A stretch of 64,000 nt of DNA from an uncultured Bacteroides sp. (lineage in GTDB: Bacteria > Bacteroidota > Bacteroidia > Bacteroidales > Bacteroidaceae): NCBI RefSeq assembly GCF_963678425.1, contig NZ_OY782855.1, positions 1,364,001 through 1,428,000 of the forward strand, read 5' to 3'. Every line of letters starts with the position of its first letter. The first letter of the stretch is position 1. The notes beneath the pieces are model-generated. The model did no database searches. It was not told the DNA's origin and saw only the letters and a list, made by a program, of their open reading frames with translations. Shown here piece by piece: positions 44,689-52,307 of this stretch. Both the position numbers and the translations under genes were made by a program.

Positions 44689-46002
44689 CTACCTTCTGCC
44701 ACCAGAACGTGAACTTCCACCACCTGACGAACCGCCACTTGAGCGAGAGCTACCGGAGTTTCCTCCAGAACTTCCACTACTGCGTGAAGAGCTACTATTA
44801 CTTGGTGAATAGCTACGACTGGAAGAGCTACTGCTGTTATCATATGAACGACGTGATGAGCTCCCACCGGAATAGCTTCTTGATGTAGCGCTGCTTCCAC
44901 GACTATATGTTCTTGTTGGCGTTCCAGATTCTGAACGGCTGTAAGAAGAGCTTCGTCTGCTTATGCCTTCACCCCCATTTGAGTAAGACCTCGTTGAACT
45001 TGGACGTGTGTAACCTGTCCTTCCACTACTTTCCGGACGAACATAATTACCAGATTCTGTGCGGAAGTTTCCTAAACGACGGCTGACTCCTGAATCATTG
45101 GTACGAGTACCTACAACCCTACCTACACCAGAACGACGGCTATAAGATGAAGTACGATCTTCTCCTACACGTGAGTAACCTGAAGAACGACGATTTAAAG
45201 ATGAGCCACGACTAGATGAGTATCCAAAATCTGAGCGACGATTGTTGTAGTATCCAACATGACCGCCTCCCCAATGACCGCCATAACCGCCACCATACCA
45301 CTGATTCCATCCGCCGTAATATCCGCCATAATAAGGATATCCCCAGCCACCATAGAAACCACCCCAGTAACCAGAATTATAGCCATAGTATCCATCATAG
45401 AAACCGCCATAATATGGGTAGTTCCAACCAAATCCCCAGCCCATGCCTAAAGAGCCAAAACGCCAGTCAGACCACAAACGGTTGGTAAAGGTTGGAAATG
45501 CATATGCATAATAATCATCAGTGTAAACGTTCCAGTCCCAGGAATTCAGGCCATATACAATATCCCAATAATAAGGACTACTAACACTTACAGCAAAACG
45601 CGGATTACGGAAGCGGATAATTCTTTGTGCATACTCATAATCATCTTGAGTTCCGTTAAATCCATTAATCCATCTACCCTCTTCCGGATTTTCTTTTTCA
45701 TCAACGTATAATGTATCGTTTGCTACCTCAAAATCATTTTCTGAAGCATCATAACGGCGATTATATTCGTCGATATCACGAGCATTTCCCTGACGATCTC
45801 TCACTACAACCGGCATGTCAGAAGTAACATAAGTATGCCTTTCAACTCCTCTTTGCTTCTTAATCACTTTTTCCGGCAAGGTATCTTTCCTTCCTTGCAC
45901 AGCATCCTTTTTTGGATTATAGTAAAGATCATCATAGCTTTGTGCTTTCACCATTGGTGACATACAAAGCGCGATTAGTAATAATCTTACAATCTTTTTC
46001 AT
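44689..46002 (-). CDS. Low-complexity Gly/Tyr- and Ser/Arg-rich exported protein
   Basis: A 437-aa exported protein (signal peptide MKKIVRLLLIALCMSPMVKA). Residues up to about 175 are ordinary, conserved-looking sequence (e.g. DSYYWDIVYGLNSWDWN-like). Residues about 185-255 are dominated by Gly, Tyr and Trp (YYGGFYDGYYGYNSGYWGG). The remainder to the C-terminus is Ser/Arg/Gly-rich with SRSYSPSNSSS-type repeats. Composition suggests a flexible, possibly adhesive or self-associating segment at the cell surface. No enzyme domain seen. It is co-transcribed with the FadL-like porin and may be its envelope partner. Confidence 0.75.
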   Translation of the reverse strand: MKKIVRLLLIALCMSPMVKAQSYDDLYYNPKKDAVQGRKDTLPEKVIKKQRGVERHTYVTSDMPVVVRDRQGNARDIDEYNRRYDASENDFEVANDTLYVDEKENPEEGRWINGFNGTQDDYEYAQRIIRFRNPRFAVSVSSPYYWDIVYGLNSWDWNVYTDDYYAYAFPTFTNRLWSDWRFGSLGMGWGFGWNYPYYGGFYDGYYGYNSGYWGGFYGGWGYPYYGGYYGGWNQWYGGGYGGHWGGGHVGYYNNRRSDFGYSSSRGSSLNRRSSGYSRVGEDRTSSYSRRSGVGRVVGTRTNDSGVSRRLGNFRTESGNYVRPESSGRTGYTRPSSTRSYSNGGEGISRRSSSYSRSESGTPTRTYSRGSSATSRSYSGGSSSRRSYDNSSSSSSRSYSPSNSSSSRSSGSSGGNSGSSRSSGGSSGGGSSRSGGRR

Positions 46003-46045
46003 GATTACCTTAATTTAAAATTAACTATATCTTTTAATTCCGCTA

Positions 46046-46053
46046 CAAATATA
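46046..46053 (-). promoter_or_regulatory. -7 box of the low-complexity/FadL operon
   Basis: TATATTTG on the minus strand, 44 bp before the ATG at 46002, with TTG (minus) at 46072-46074, 18 bp further out. Confidence 0.5.
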
Positions 46054-46118
46054 TATAAGGTAATTCTCTCTCAAGGAATAATTTCCCCAAATAGTAATAG
46101 GGATTTCCCTATTTTACC

Positions 46119-46126
46119 TATCTTTG
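46119..46126 (+). promoter_or_regulatory. -7 box of prmA
   Basis: TATCTTTG, 31 bp before the ATG at 46158; exact TAnnTTTG match, divergent from the operon on the other strand. Confidence 0.5.
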
Positions 46127-46157
46127 TGCAAATAAACAATCATATTAAAGGCATATT

Positions 46158-47003
46158 ATGAGATATTTTGAAGTTACACTTAAAACAACCCCTTGCACAA
46201 CAACTGTAAATGATGTGCTTTCTGCTATTCTTGGGGAAATTGGGTTTGAAAGTTTTGTTGAAGACGAAAATGGAATCAAAGCATATATTCAACAGCCGAT
46301 CTATGACGAAGCTACTTTAAAAGAGACCATTGCAAACATTCCTATGGAGAATGTTACTATCTCATATAAAGCCGAATTAATGGAGGACAAAGATTGGAAT
46401 GAGGAATGGGAAAAGAATTTTTTCCAGCCTATCGTTGTAGGTGACCAATGTGCTATTCACAGTACTTTTCACAAAGATATACCTAAAGCAAAATACGAAA
46501 TACTGATTAATCCTCAGATGGCCTTCGGAACAGGACATCACGAAACAACCAGCCTGATTCTGGAAGAATTACTGGATGCCGAATTGCAAAACAAATCACT
46601 GCTTGACATGGGATGTGGCACATCTATTCTGGCCATACTTGCTGCAAAAAGAGGAGCTAAACCAATCACTGCTATTGATATTGATACCTGGTGTATAGAA
46701 AACTCAAAAGAAAATATACTTTTAAATAAAATAGATAATATTACTGTGGAACTGGGAGATGCAGATTCTCTTCAGGGACGAGAGCCATTTGATATTATTA
46801 TAGCAAATATCAACAGAAATATTCTACTAAGAGATATGAACAGTTATGCCGCATGCATGCATAAAGGATCCGAAATCTATATGAGTGGATTTTATGTTAC
46901 CGACATCCCTCTTATCCGGGAAAAAGCAGAAAGTCTGGGATTAAAGTTTATCCACCACAAAGAAAAGAGCAACTGGGTTGTAGTTAAGTTTGTGATGGAA
47001 TAA
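46158..47003 (+). CDS. prmA: Ribosomal protein L11 methyltransferase
   Basis: A 281-aa SAM-dependent methyltransferase that trimethylates ribosomal protein L11. The N-terminal L11-recognition domain covers about 1-95. The linker has the PrmA hallmark NPQMAFGTGHHETT, the SAM-binding motif I is LLDMGCGTSILAILAAKRG, and IIANINRNIL is the NxxN-type motif IV. Length is normal. It ends 3 bp before the stop of a small gene on the other strand. Confidence 0.95.
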   Translation: MRYFEVTLKTTPCTTTVNDVLSAILGEIGFESFVEDENGIKAYIQQPIYDEATLKETIANIPMENVTISYKAELMEDKDWNEEWEKNFFQPIVVGDQCAIHSTFHKDIPKAKYEILINPQMAFGTGHHETTSLILEELLDAELQNKSLLDMGCGTSILAILAAKRGAKPITAIDIDTWCIENSKENILLNKIDNITVELGDADSLQGREPFDIIIANINRNILLRDMNSYAACMHKGSEIYMSGFYVTDIPLIREKAESLGLKFIHHKEKSNWVVVKFVME

Positions 47004-47006
47004 TGA

Positions 47007-47156
47007 CTAATTTTTAGTTACAGAAAACTGAGTAGTCTGAGCAGGGGAATTCGTTTTTTCTTTTGGATGTTCTGGATAGAAAACAAATACCAAAGCTACT
47101 AAAATAAGGATATAGAGAATCATCTGCCCGGCTATTTTAATTATTTCCTTTGCCAT
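47007..47156 (-). CDS. 49-aa single-pass membrane protein
   Basis: A short open frame on the minus strand encodes 49 residues: MAKEIIKIAGQM, a hydrophobic helix MILYILILVALVFVFY, then a polar tail EHPKEKTNSPAQTTQFSVTK and a TAG stop. It fits exactly between prmA and the GH25 gene, uses the gap efficiently, and has good Bacteroides-like codons. It starts 68 bp after the lysozyme-type gene's stop and may share its message. Function unknown. Confidence 0.65.
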   Translation of the reverse strand: MAKEIIKIAGQMILYILILVALVFVFYPEHPKEKTNSPAQTTQFSVTKN

Positions 47157-47224
47157 TGTGATATTGTATTTAGATTTATACGGAAGTTATTAAACTTACC
47201 ATATAAACGAGAACATACTTCTCT

Positions 47225-48124
47225 TTATTGCATCTTGACTGAAATATTTTTTTTAATGGTCATTGCTTTTAACTCATCGAGTGTACCGTTGAAAATATTA
47301 AGATCCACATTTTCCTCAACACCAGGGATGGAGCCAACATCTGTATGCTGCCAGAACTTCCATTTTCCTTTATACTCAACTGAATCAACATAATAATGAG
47401 CAATCCAGTAAGGATAGTTCTTAAATATTGGATCATTTAAGTAGCTTGTCTTAAACTTATAAGAAGTATATAAAATCGGCTTTACTCCATAATGAGCCTC
47501 TACAAGGTCTAACCAAAGTTTTACTGCTTTAACCAGACTTTTTTTGCTATGCATTCCTTTTTTCTCAACATCAAGTACCGGCGGAAGATCGGCACTATCC
47601 AGATTAACCGTATTAATAAAGAATTGGGCTTGCTTGGCAGCAGGTGCTCCGGGATTAAAATAATGATATGCACCGCGAATAAATCCATACTTACGGGCTA
47701 AAGTAAAATTCTCCTGGAAATTATTGTCACTATGATCACCGCCTTCTGTTGCTTTAACAAACACAAACTGCAAAGGATACTCCGGTGACTGATACCGAAC
47801 CAGTTCCTCCCAATTAATTTTCCCCTGATAATGGGAAATATCAATTCCATGAACTTCAAAACCTAAAGGCATGCAAACGCCATACTCTTTATCACCATTG
47901 CACGGTTTCCACCTATATGAGTAAGGACGAATAAAAAACCAATAAAATACTGCTGAAAAGAATAAAAAAACCAGTAAAGTCAGCGCACGGACTAGCCAAC
48001 GAGGTAAAGTCCTCGGTGTTCTATTTCTTTTACGGCCTTTACGTGCAGAAGTTCTCTTCTTTACTGAAACCTTCTTTTGCGATTTTTGTTGACCATGAAC
48101 AGCTGATATGGGATTTTTATTCAT
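47225..48124 (-). CDS. GH25 family lysozyme-like glycosidase
   Basis: A 299-aa membrane-anchored muramidase of glycoside hydrolase family 25. A very basic N-terminus (about 1-44) precedes one transmembrane helix (about 47-66), so the catalytic domain faces the periplasm. GH25 motifs are complete: GIDISHYQGKINW, VFVKATEGG, GAYHYFNPG, PPVLDVEKKG, WIAHYY and WQHTDVGSIPGVEENVDLNIF. It should cleave the beta-1,4 bond after N-acetylmuramic acid in peptidoglycan, for remodelling or turnover. Confidence 0.93.
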   Translation of the reverse strand: MNKNPISAVHGQQKSQKKVSVKKRTSARKGRKRNRTPRTLPRWLVRALTLLVFLFFSAVFYWFFIRPYSYRWKPCNGDKEYGVCMPLGFEVHGIDISHYQGKINWEELVRYQSPEYPLQFVFVKATEGGDHSDNNFQENFTLARKYGFIRGAYHYFNPGAPAAKQAQFFINTVNLDSADLPPVLDVEKKGMHSKKSLVKAVKLWLDLVEAHYGVKPILYTSYKFKTSYLNDPIFKNYPYWIAHYYVDSVEYKGKWKFWQHTDVGSIPGVEENVDLNIFNGTLDELKAMTIKKNISVKMQ

Positions 48125-48160
48125 TTAGCAATTAGAAGTATCTAATTTGATTAAAAAAAA

Positions 48161-48244
48161 TCACCACAAATTTCACAGATTAAACAATTAATTAATACCT
48201 GAATCTCATTTATAAATTTATGCAATCTGAGTAATTTGTGGTGA
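48161..48244. repeat. CACAGATT-type intergenic inverted repeat
   Basis: TCACCACAAATT (48161-48172) is inversely repeated as AATTTGTGGTGA (48233-48244); inside, CAGATT (48176-48181) matches AATCTG (48224-48229). A similar structure lies at 54313-54364. It may act as a terminator or mRNA end for pfp. Confidence 0.6.
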
Positions 48245-48278
48245 ATTGCTTAAGTAGTCAATTTCTGAAATCGACTAC

Positions 48279-49925
48279 TTATTTACTTTGTTCCAATTGT
48301 AATGTTTTAGTAGGTTGGTCACATACTTCAGTTGGACCAAAATACTGGATTGGACCTGGATATACATAATCTGTATTGATAGCCCATTCATCACGTTTTG
48401 CTGCAAATGTCTGGAATGGTTTGCCATCCAGTTTTACAAGTGCTTTTTGAATTACCGGTTTCATTTCGCCATGACGTTTTTCCATATTCATCATCATTGT
48501 AATAGGAACACCTCCGGCAATCCATTTATCAGCAGAAGCGGTAGTATTACGAACAGAAGACATATATCCTGTTTTGCCATTAGCAATTAATGCAGATGCT
48601 GCATAACCTAATGAATAACAATAGTCAGCATCGTAGTTAGATGGAGCTGCACAACGTCCTTCATATCCGAAGAAGTGTACTTGAGTAGCAAATTTGCCTA
48701 CATACTTACCTTGTTCTTTCCATTCTGCCAATTTATTACCAACCATCTCAGCAAGCAACTTTTCTGTTTCAATCAATGAAACCTGAACGTTTCCGTGAGG
48801 GTCACGGTCTAATGTTAACTGACGAGCCACACCTTCTGGAAGGCTTGCGTAGATTTCAGCGTTTACCTTAGATAACTTAGAAATGATATAATCACGTTGG
48901 TGAGACTTCTTAATATGAGAGAATTCTTCAGCATTGCTTGCTAGGAAATCGTTCAACTCAGAAATCAAAGCCTTCATTGCAGGAATGAATTCGATCAATC
49001 CTTCTGGGATTAATACTGTACCAAAGTTATTGCCTTGTGCTGCACGAGCTGCTACTGCCTTAGCAATATCTGTAACAACATCATCAAGTGACATATTCTT
49101 AGCTTCAACTTCTTCTGAAACGATGCAGACATTAGGTTGAACCTGCAAAGCACATTCCAAAGCGATATGAGAAGCAGAACGTCCCATCAGCTTAATAAAG
49201 TGCCAGTATTTACGTGCTGAGTTACAGTCTCTCTGGATATTACCAATTACTTCTGAGTAAACTTTACATGCTGTATCGAAACCAAAAGAAGTTTCGATCA
49301 TCTCATTTTTCAAGTCACCATCAATTGTTTTAGGACAACCAATTACTTGTACACCGTATTTCTTTGCAGCATAGTATTCTGCCAAGACACAAGCATTTGT
49401 ATTTGAATCATCACCACCGATAATTACGATAGCTTTGATACCTAATTCACGAATAATTTTCAATCCCATTTCAAACTGATCTGCAGTTTCAAGTTTTGTA
49501 CGACCAGAACCAATCATATCAAAACCACCGGTATTGCGGTATTCATCAATAATTTCAGCGGTTAGTTCCATATAATTATGATCTACCAATCCACCAGGGC
49601 CTAAAATAAATCCGTAAAGCTTGCTCTCTGAATTTAGCTTCTTTACTCCATCAAAGATACCAGAAATCACATTGTGACCTCCAGGAGCTTGTCCACCAGA
49701 AAGAATAACACCCACATTGACTGCAGGATAATCAACTGCTTCGTTTGACTCAACGAATTGTACAATAGGCATCCCATAAGTATTTGGGAAAAGTTCTTTG
49801 ATTGCATGTTGGTCGGCAACGGATTGTGTAGGCTCTCCCTCACTTACTTTTACCGTTCCACGCAATGCTTTTGGTAATTTAGGCTGATAAGCAGCTCTGG
49901 CAATTTGTAATGCGCTTTTAGTCAT
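48279..49925 (-). CDS. pfp: Diphosphate-fructose-6-phosphate 1-phosphotransferase
   Basis: A 548-aa pyrophosphate-dependent phosphofructokinase of the long type common in Bacteroides. It catalyses reversible phosphorylation of fructose 6-phosphate with PPi. The family motifs are GVILSGGQAPGGHN, IIGGDDSNTNA (the Asp that selects PPi over ATP) and CPKTIDGDLKN with the catalytic Asp. It is monocistronic with a 585-bp non-coding region upstream. Confidence 0.96.
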   Translation of the reverse strand: MTKSALQIARAAYQPKLPKALRGTVKVSEGEPTQSVADQHAIKELFPNTYGMPIVQFVESNEAVDYPAVNVGVILSGGQAPGGHNVISGIFDGVKKLNSESKLYGFILGPGGLVDHNYMELTAEIIDEYRNTGGFDMIGSGRTKLETADQFEMGLKIIRELGIKAIVIIGGDDSNTNACVLAEYYAAKKYGVQVIGCPKTIDGDLKNEMIETSFGFDTACKVYSEVIGNIQRDCNSARKYWHFIKLMGRSASHIALECALQVQPNVCIVSEEVEAKNMSLDDVVTDIAKAVAARAAQGNNFGTVLIPEGLIEFIPAMKALISELNDFLASNAEEFSHIKKSHQRDYIISKLSKVNAEIYASLPEGVARQLTLDRDPHGNVQVSLIETEKLLAEMVGNKLAEWKEQGKYVGKFATQVHFFGYEGRCAAPSNYDADYCYSLGYAASALIANGKTGYMSSVRNTTASADKWIAGGVPITMMMNMEKRHGEMKPVIQKALVKLDGKPFQTFAAKRDEWAINTDYVYPGPIQYFGPTEVCDQPTKTLQLEQSK

Positions 49926-50510
49926 TTTTATATATTTGTTTAAAGTGTGTCTTTAAATTATAAATTAAGCGTTGCAAATTTCGCTTTTTTTTCTGAATTA
50001 TAAAAGCTAATCTAATTTAAAACCATCATTTATCAAGAATTTCATTAATGGTTAAAAAAAATCAGAAAACAAACAAATAAAATGCAAGTAATATAAAACC
50101 ACGGAATAATGTCTGCAGGAAAAATTAATCTAAGTTATACGAACTTATAGCATCCACACTTTCTTCATATTATTTTTTAATCCTTCCAGTAAGTGGAATG
50201 CCATAACTTTTAGATAACTCTTCTTAAGAAACAATTATAAATATAAAGTGACCTTATAGTAAGGTGACTTTTACTTCTAAAAAACATTAAATCAACAAGA
50301 ATAACCTTTATAAGCTAATTCTTAATAAATTAATAATATGCATGATTAATAAAACGATAAGAGATAATTATTATACAAAAGTATAACAGCGATTAAACAT
50401 CTTATTCCCGTTTCTTAGGAATTATTAGTGCAAACAATGGAATAACTTCGGAAAAAGTCTTTATCTTTACCACAGTTTTTTTCTAATATAAACTTAATAA
50501 AAGAAACATT
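49926..50510. other. Intergenic region upstream of pfp and the 89-aa gene
   Basis: About 585 bp of AT-rich DNA between divergent genes. No gene is supported. A hairpin with one mismatch (50245-50256 with 50260-50271, 3-nt loop) is the only clear structure; a TATCTTTA sequence near 50463 is one base off the -7 consensus for the gene at 50511. Confidence 0.5.
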
Positions 50511-50780
50511 ATGGCAAGCAGAAGAAATTTAAAAAAGCATGTAAACTATATCGCTGGCGAGTTATTCTCTGAATGTATGATTAACAGCCTCTATGTACCA
50601 GGAACAAATAAAGAAAAAGCAGACGAGCTAATGAGTAAGGTTCTTGAAATGCAGCAGGAATTTATTAGCCGCATCAGCCACACTCAACCTGGTCAAGTTA
50701 AACAATACTATAAAAAATTGCATGAAGATTTATGCGCTAGTATAAAGGCTATTGCTGATGGTATTGCTGCACTAAACTAA
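50511..50780 (+). CDS. Conserved-looking small hypothetical protein
   Basis: An 89-aa soluble, mostly helical protein (HVNYIAGELFSECMI, then ADELMSKVLEMQQEFISRIS) without a signal peptide. The composition and even charge distribution look like a real, well-folded small protein, possibly a helical bundle. I do not recognise its family. It is 21 bp before the PlsC-type gene and probably leads a three-gene operon with it and the omega-amidase-like gene. Confidence 0.65.
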   Translation: MASRRNLKKHVNYIAGELFSECMINSLYVPGTNKEKADELMSKVLEMQQEFISRISHTQPGQVKQYYKKLHEDLCASIKAIADGIAALN

Positions 50781-50801
50781 TTATTTGCAGATCAAATAAG
50801 A

Positions 50802-51365
50802 ATGAAGAAAGCTATTTGTAGTTTTATCTATCACAAATTAATGGGATGGAAATCTGTGGTAAAAGTAGAAGAATACGATAAACAAATTATCTGTGCTGCT
50901 CCGCATACGAGTAACTGGGATTTTATTATCGGCAAACTATTTTATGCAGCCATAGGAAGAGAAACCGGCTTTATGATGAAAAAAGAGTGGTTTTTCTTTC
51001 CACTTGGCAGCCTCCTAAGAGCTATGGGAGGTATACCTGTTAACAGAGGAAAAAAGAATTCCATGGTTGAACAAGTGGTGGCAGCTATTGAAAACAGAAA
51101 AAAATTTAGTTTGGCCATTACTCCGGAAGCTACTCGTTCAAGAAATCCACATTGGAAAAAAGGTTTCTATTATATTGCAATGAAAGCCAATATTCCAATT
51201 GTATTGGTGGCAATAGATTATTCAACCAAAACAATTACCTCGGAAAAGGTAGTCATCCCTTCCGGAGACATAGAAAAGGATATGCGTGAGATTAAAATCT
51301 ATTACAGCCAATTTAAAGGGAAAAATCCAGAGAACTTTACTACTGGATTAAATGATCTGACATAG
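50802..51365 (+). CDS. PlsC-like acyltransferase (lysophospholipid acyltransferase superfamily)
   Basis: A 187-aa membrane-associated acyltransferase of the 1-acylglycerol-3-phosphate superfamily. The catalytic HX4D motif is His-Thr-Ser-Asn-Trp-Asp in APHTSNWD near residue 35. Motifs II and III follow as GGIPVNRGKK and ITPEATRSRN. It is short but complete for this compact Bacteroidetes subfamily. It should transfer an acyl chain to a lysophospholipid or a related lipid; the specific acceptor is unknown. It is coupled to the downstream hydrolase (1-bp gap). Confidence 0.9.
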   Translation: MKKAICSFIYHKLMGWKSVVKVEEYDKQIICAAPHTSNWDFIIGKLFYAAIGRETGFMMKKEWFFFPLGSLLRAMGGIPVNRGKKNSMVEQVVAAIENRKKFSLAITPEATRSRNPHWKKGFYYIAMKANIPIVLVAIDYSTKTITSEKVVIPSGDIEKDMREIKIYYSQFKGKNPENFTTGLNDLT

Positions 51366-51366
51366 T

Positions 51367-52149
51367 ATGAAGACGGCTTTGCGTATTTCACTAGTTCAAA
51401 CTGACATTGTATGGGAAAACAAACAAGAAAACCTTCGCAGACTTGAAATCAAACTTCAGGCATTAAGCGGAAAGGCAGACTTGGTTGTGCTTCCGGAAAT
51501 GTTTTCTACCGGTTTTACTATGCAAAGCCATCTTTTTGCAGAAACTATTAATGAAGAAACCCTGACTACTCTTCGGCAATGGGCAAAAAAATACAATCTT
51601 GCTATTTCAGGTAGTTTCATTTGCACAGAAAGAAAAGAATTCTTTAACCGGGCATTCTTTCTCTGCCCTGATAATGAAGAATACTTTTATGATAAACGCC
51701 ATCTTTTTAGGATGGGTAATGAGCCCGAACACTTTTCTGCAGGAAACCAACGTTGTGTTTTCAATTGGCAAGGATGGAAAATTTGTTTGATGGTTTGTTA
51801 TGACCTACGTTTCCCTGTATGGTGCAGAAATGTAATCAACGAATATGATCTCCTTATTTTTATGGCTAACTGGCCTGCTCCCCGCAACAGGGCATGGGAA
51901 ACCTTACTTTGCGCAAGGGCCATTGAAAATCAAAGCTACGTATGTGGTGTGAACCGGGTTGGCAAAGATGCAATGGGTATCCACTATACTGGGAATTCAG
52001 CCCTTTATAATATGAAAGGAGAAAATATAGTTAACTTTACAGAAAATGAAGAGGGAATCCGGACTGTCTGTCTTGATTTAGAATCTCTTCGGGCATTCCG
52101 TACTAAATTTCCTGCATGGCGTGATGCAGACTTCTTCACTTTAGAATAA
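51367..52149 (+). CDS. Omega-amidase-like nitrilase superfamily hydrolase
   Basis: A 260-aa member of the carbon-nitrogen hydrolase superfamily resembling YafV/omega-amidase. The Glu-Lys-Cys triad is present: Glu in LPEMFSTGF, Lys in YDKRHLF, Cys in MVCYDLRFPVW. These enzymes hydrolyse amides such as alpha-ketoglutaramate, a repair and salvage reaction. It starts one base after the acyltransferase stop. Specificity is inferred from general similarity. Confidence 0.9.
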   Translation: MKTALRISLVQTDIVWENKQENLRRLEIKLQALSGKADLVVLPEMFSTGFTMQSHLFAETINEETLTTLRQWAKKYNLAISGSFICTERKEFFNRAFFLCPDNEEYFYDKRHLFRMGNEPEHFSAGNQRCVFNWQGWKICLMVCYDLRFPVWCRNVINEYDLLIFMANWPAPRNRAWETLLCARAIENQSYVCGVNRVGKDAMGIHYTGNSALYNMKGENIVNFTENEEGIRTVCLDLESLRAFRTKFPAWRDADFFTLE

Positions 52150-52254
52150 GGTCTTTTTCATGAAATTGAAATAATATTTAGCCTCCAATATTTAAATTAG
52201 TTTATTAGCGAGCGATTATTTTTGCAAAATATAAGTTAAGTAACAGGAATTATT

Positions 52255-52262
52255 TATCTTTG
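52255..52262 (+). promoter_or_regulatory. -7 box of the NagB-PIG-L gene
   Basis: TATCTTTG, 45 bp before the ATG at 52308; a second TATTTTTG lies at 52217-52224. Confidence 0.45.
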
Positions 52263-52307
52263 TGACTACTAAGATATAATAATCAATCGTAATAATATAA
52301 ATGTATT

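Noticed and set aside
45190..45490. Several overlapping open frames on both strands in a repetitive stretch
   Set aside because: They are by-products of the GGN/TAY-rich codons of the Gly/Tyr-rich protein.
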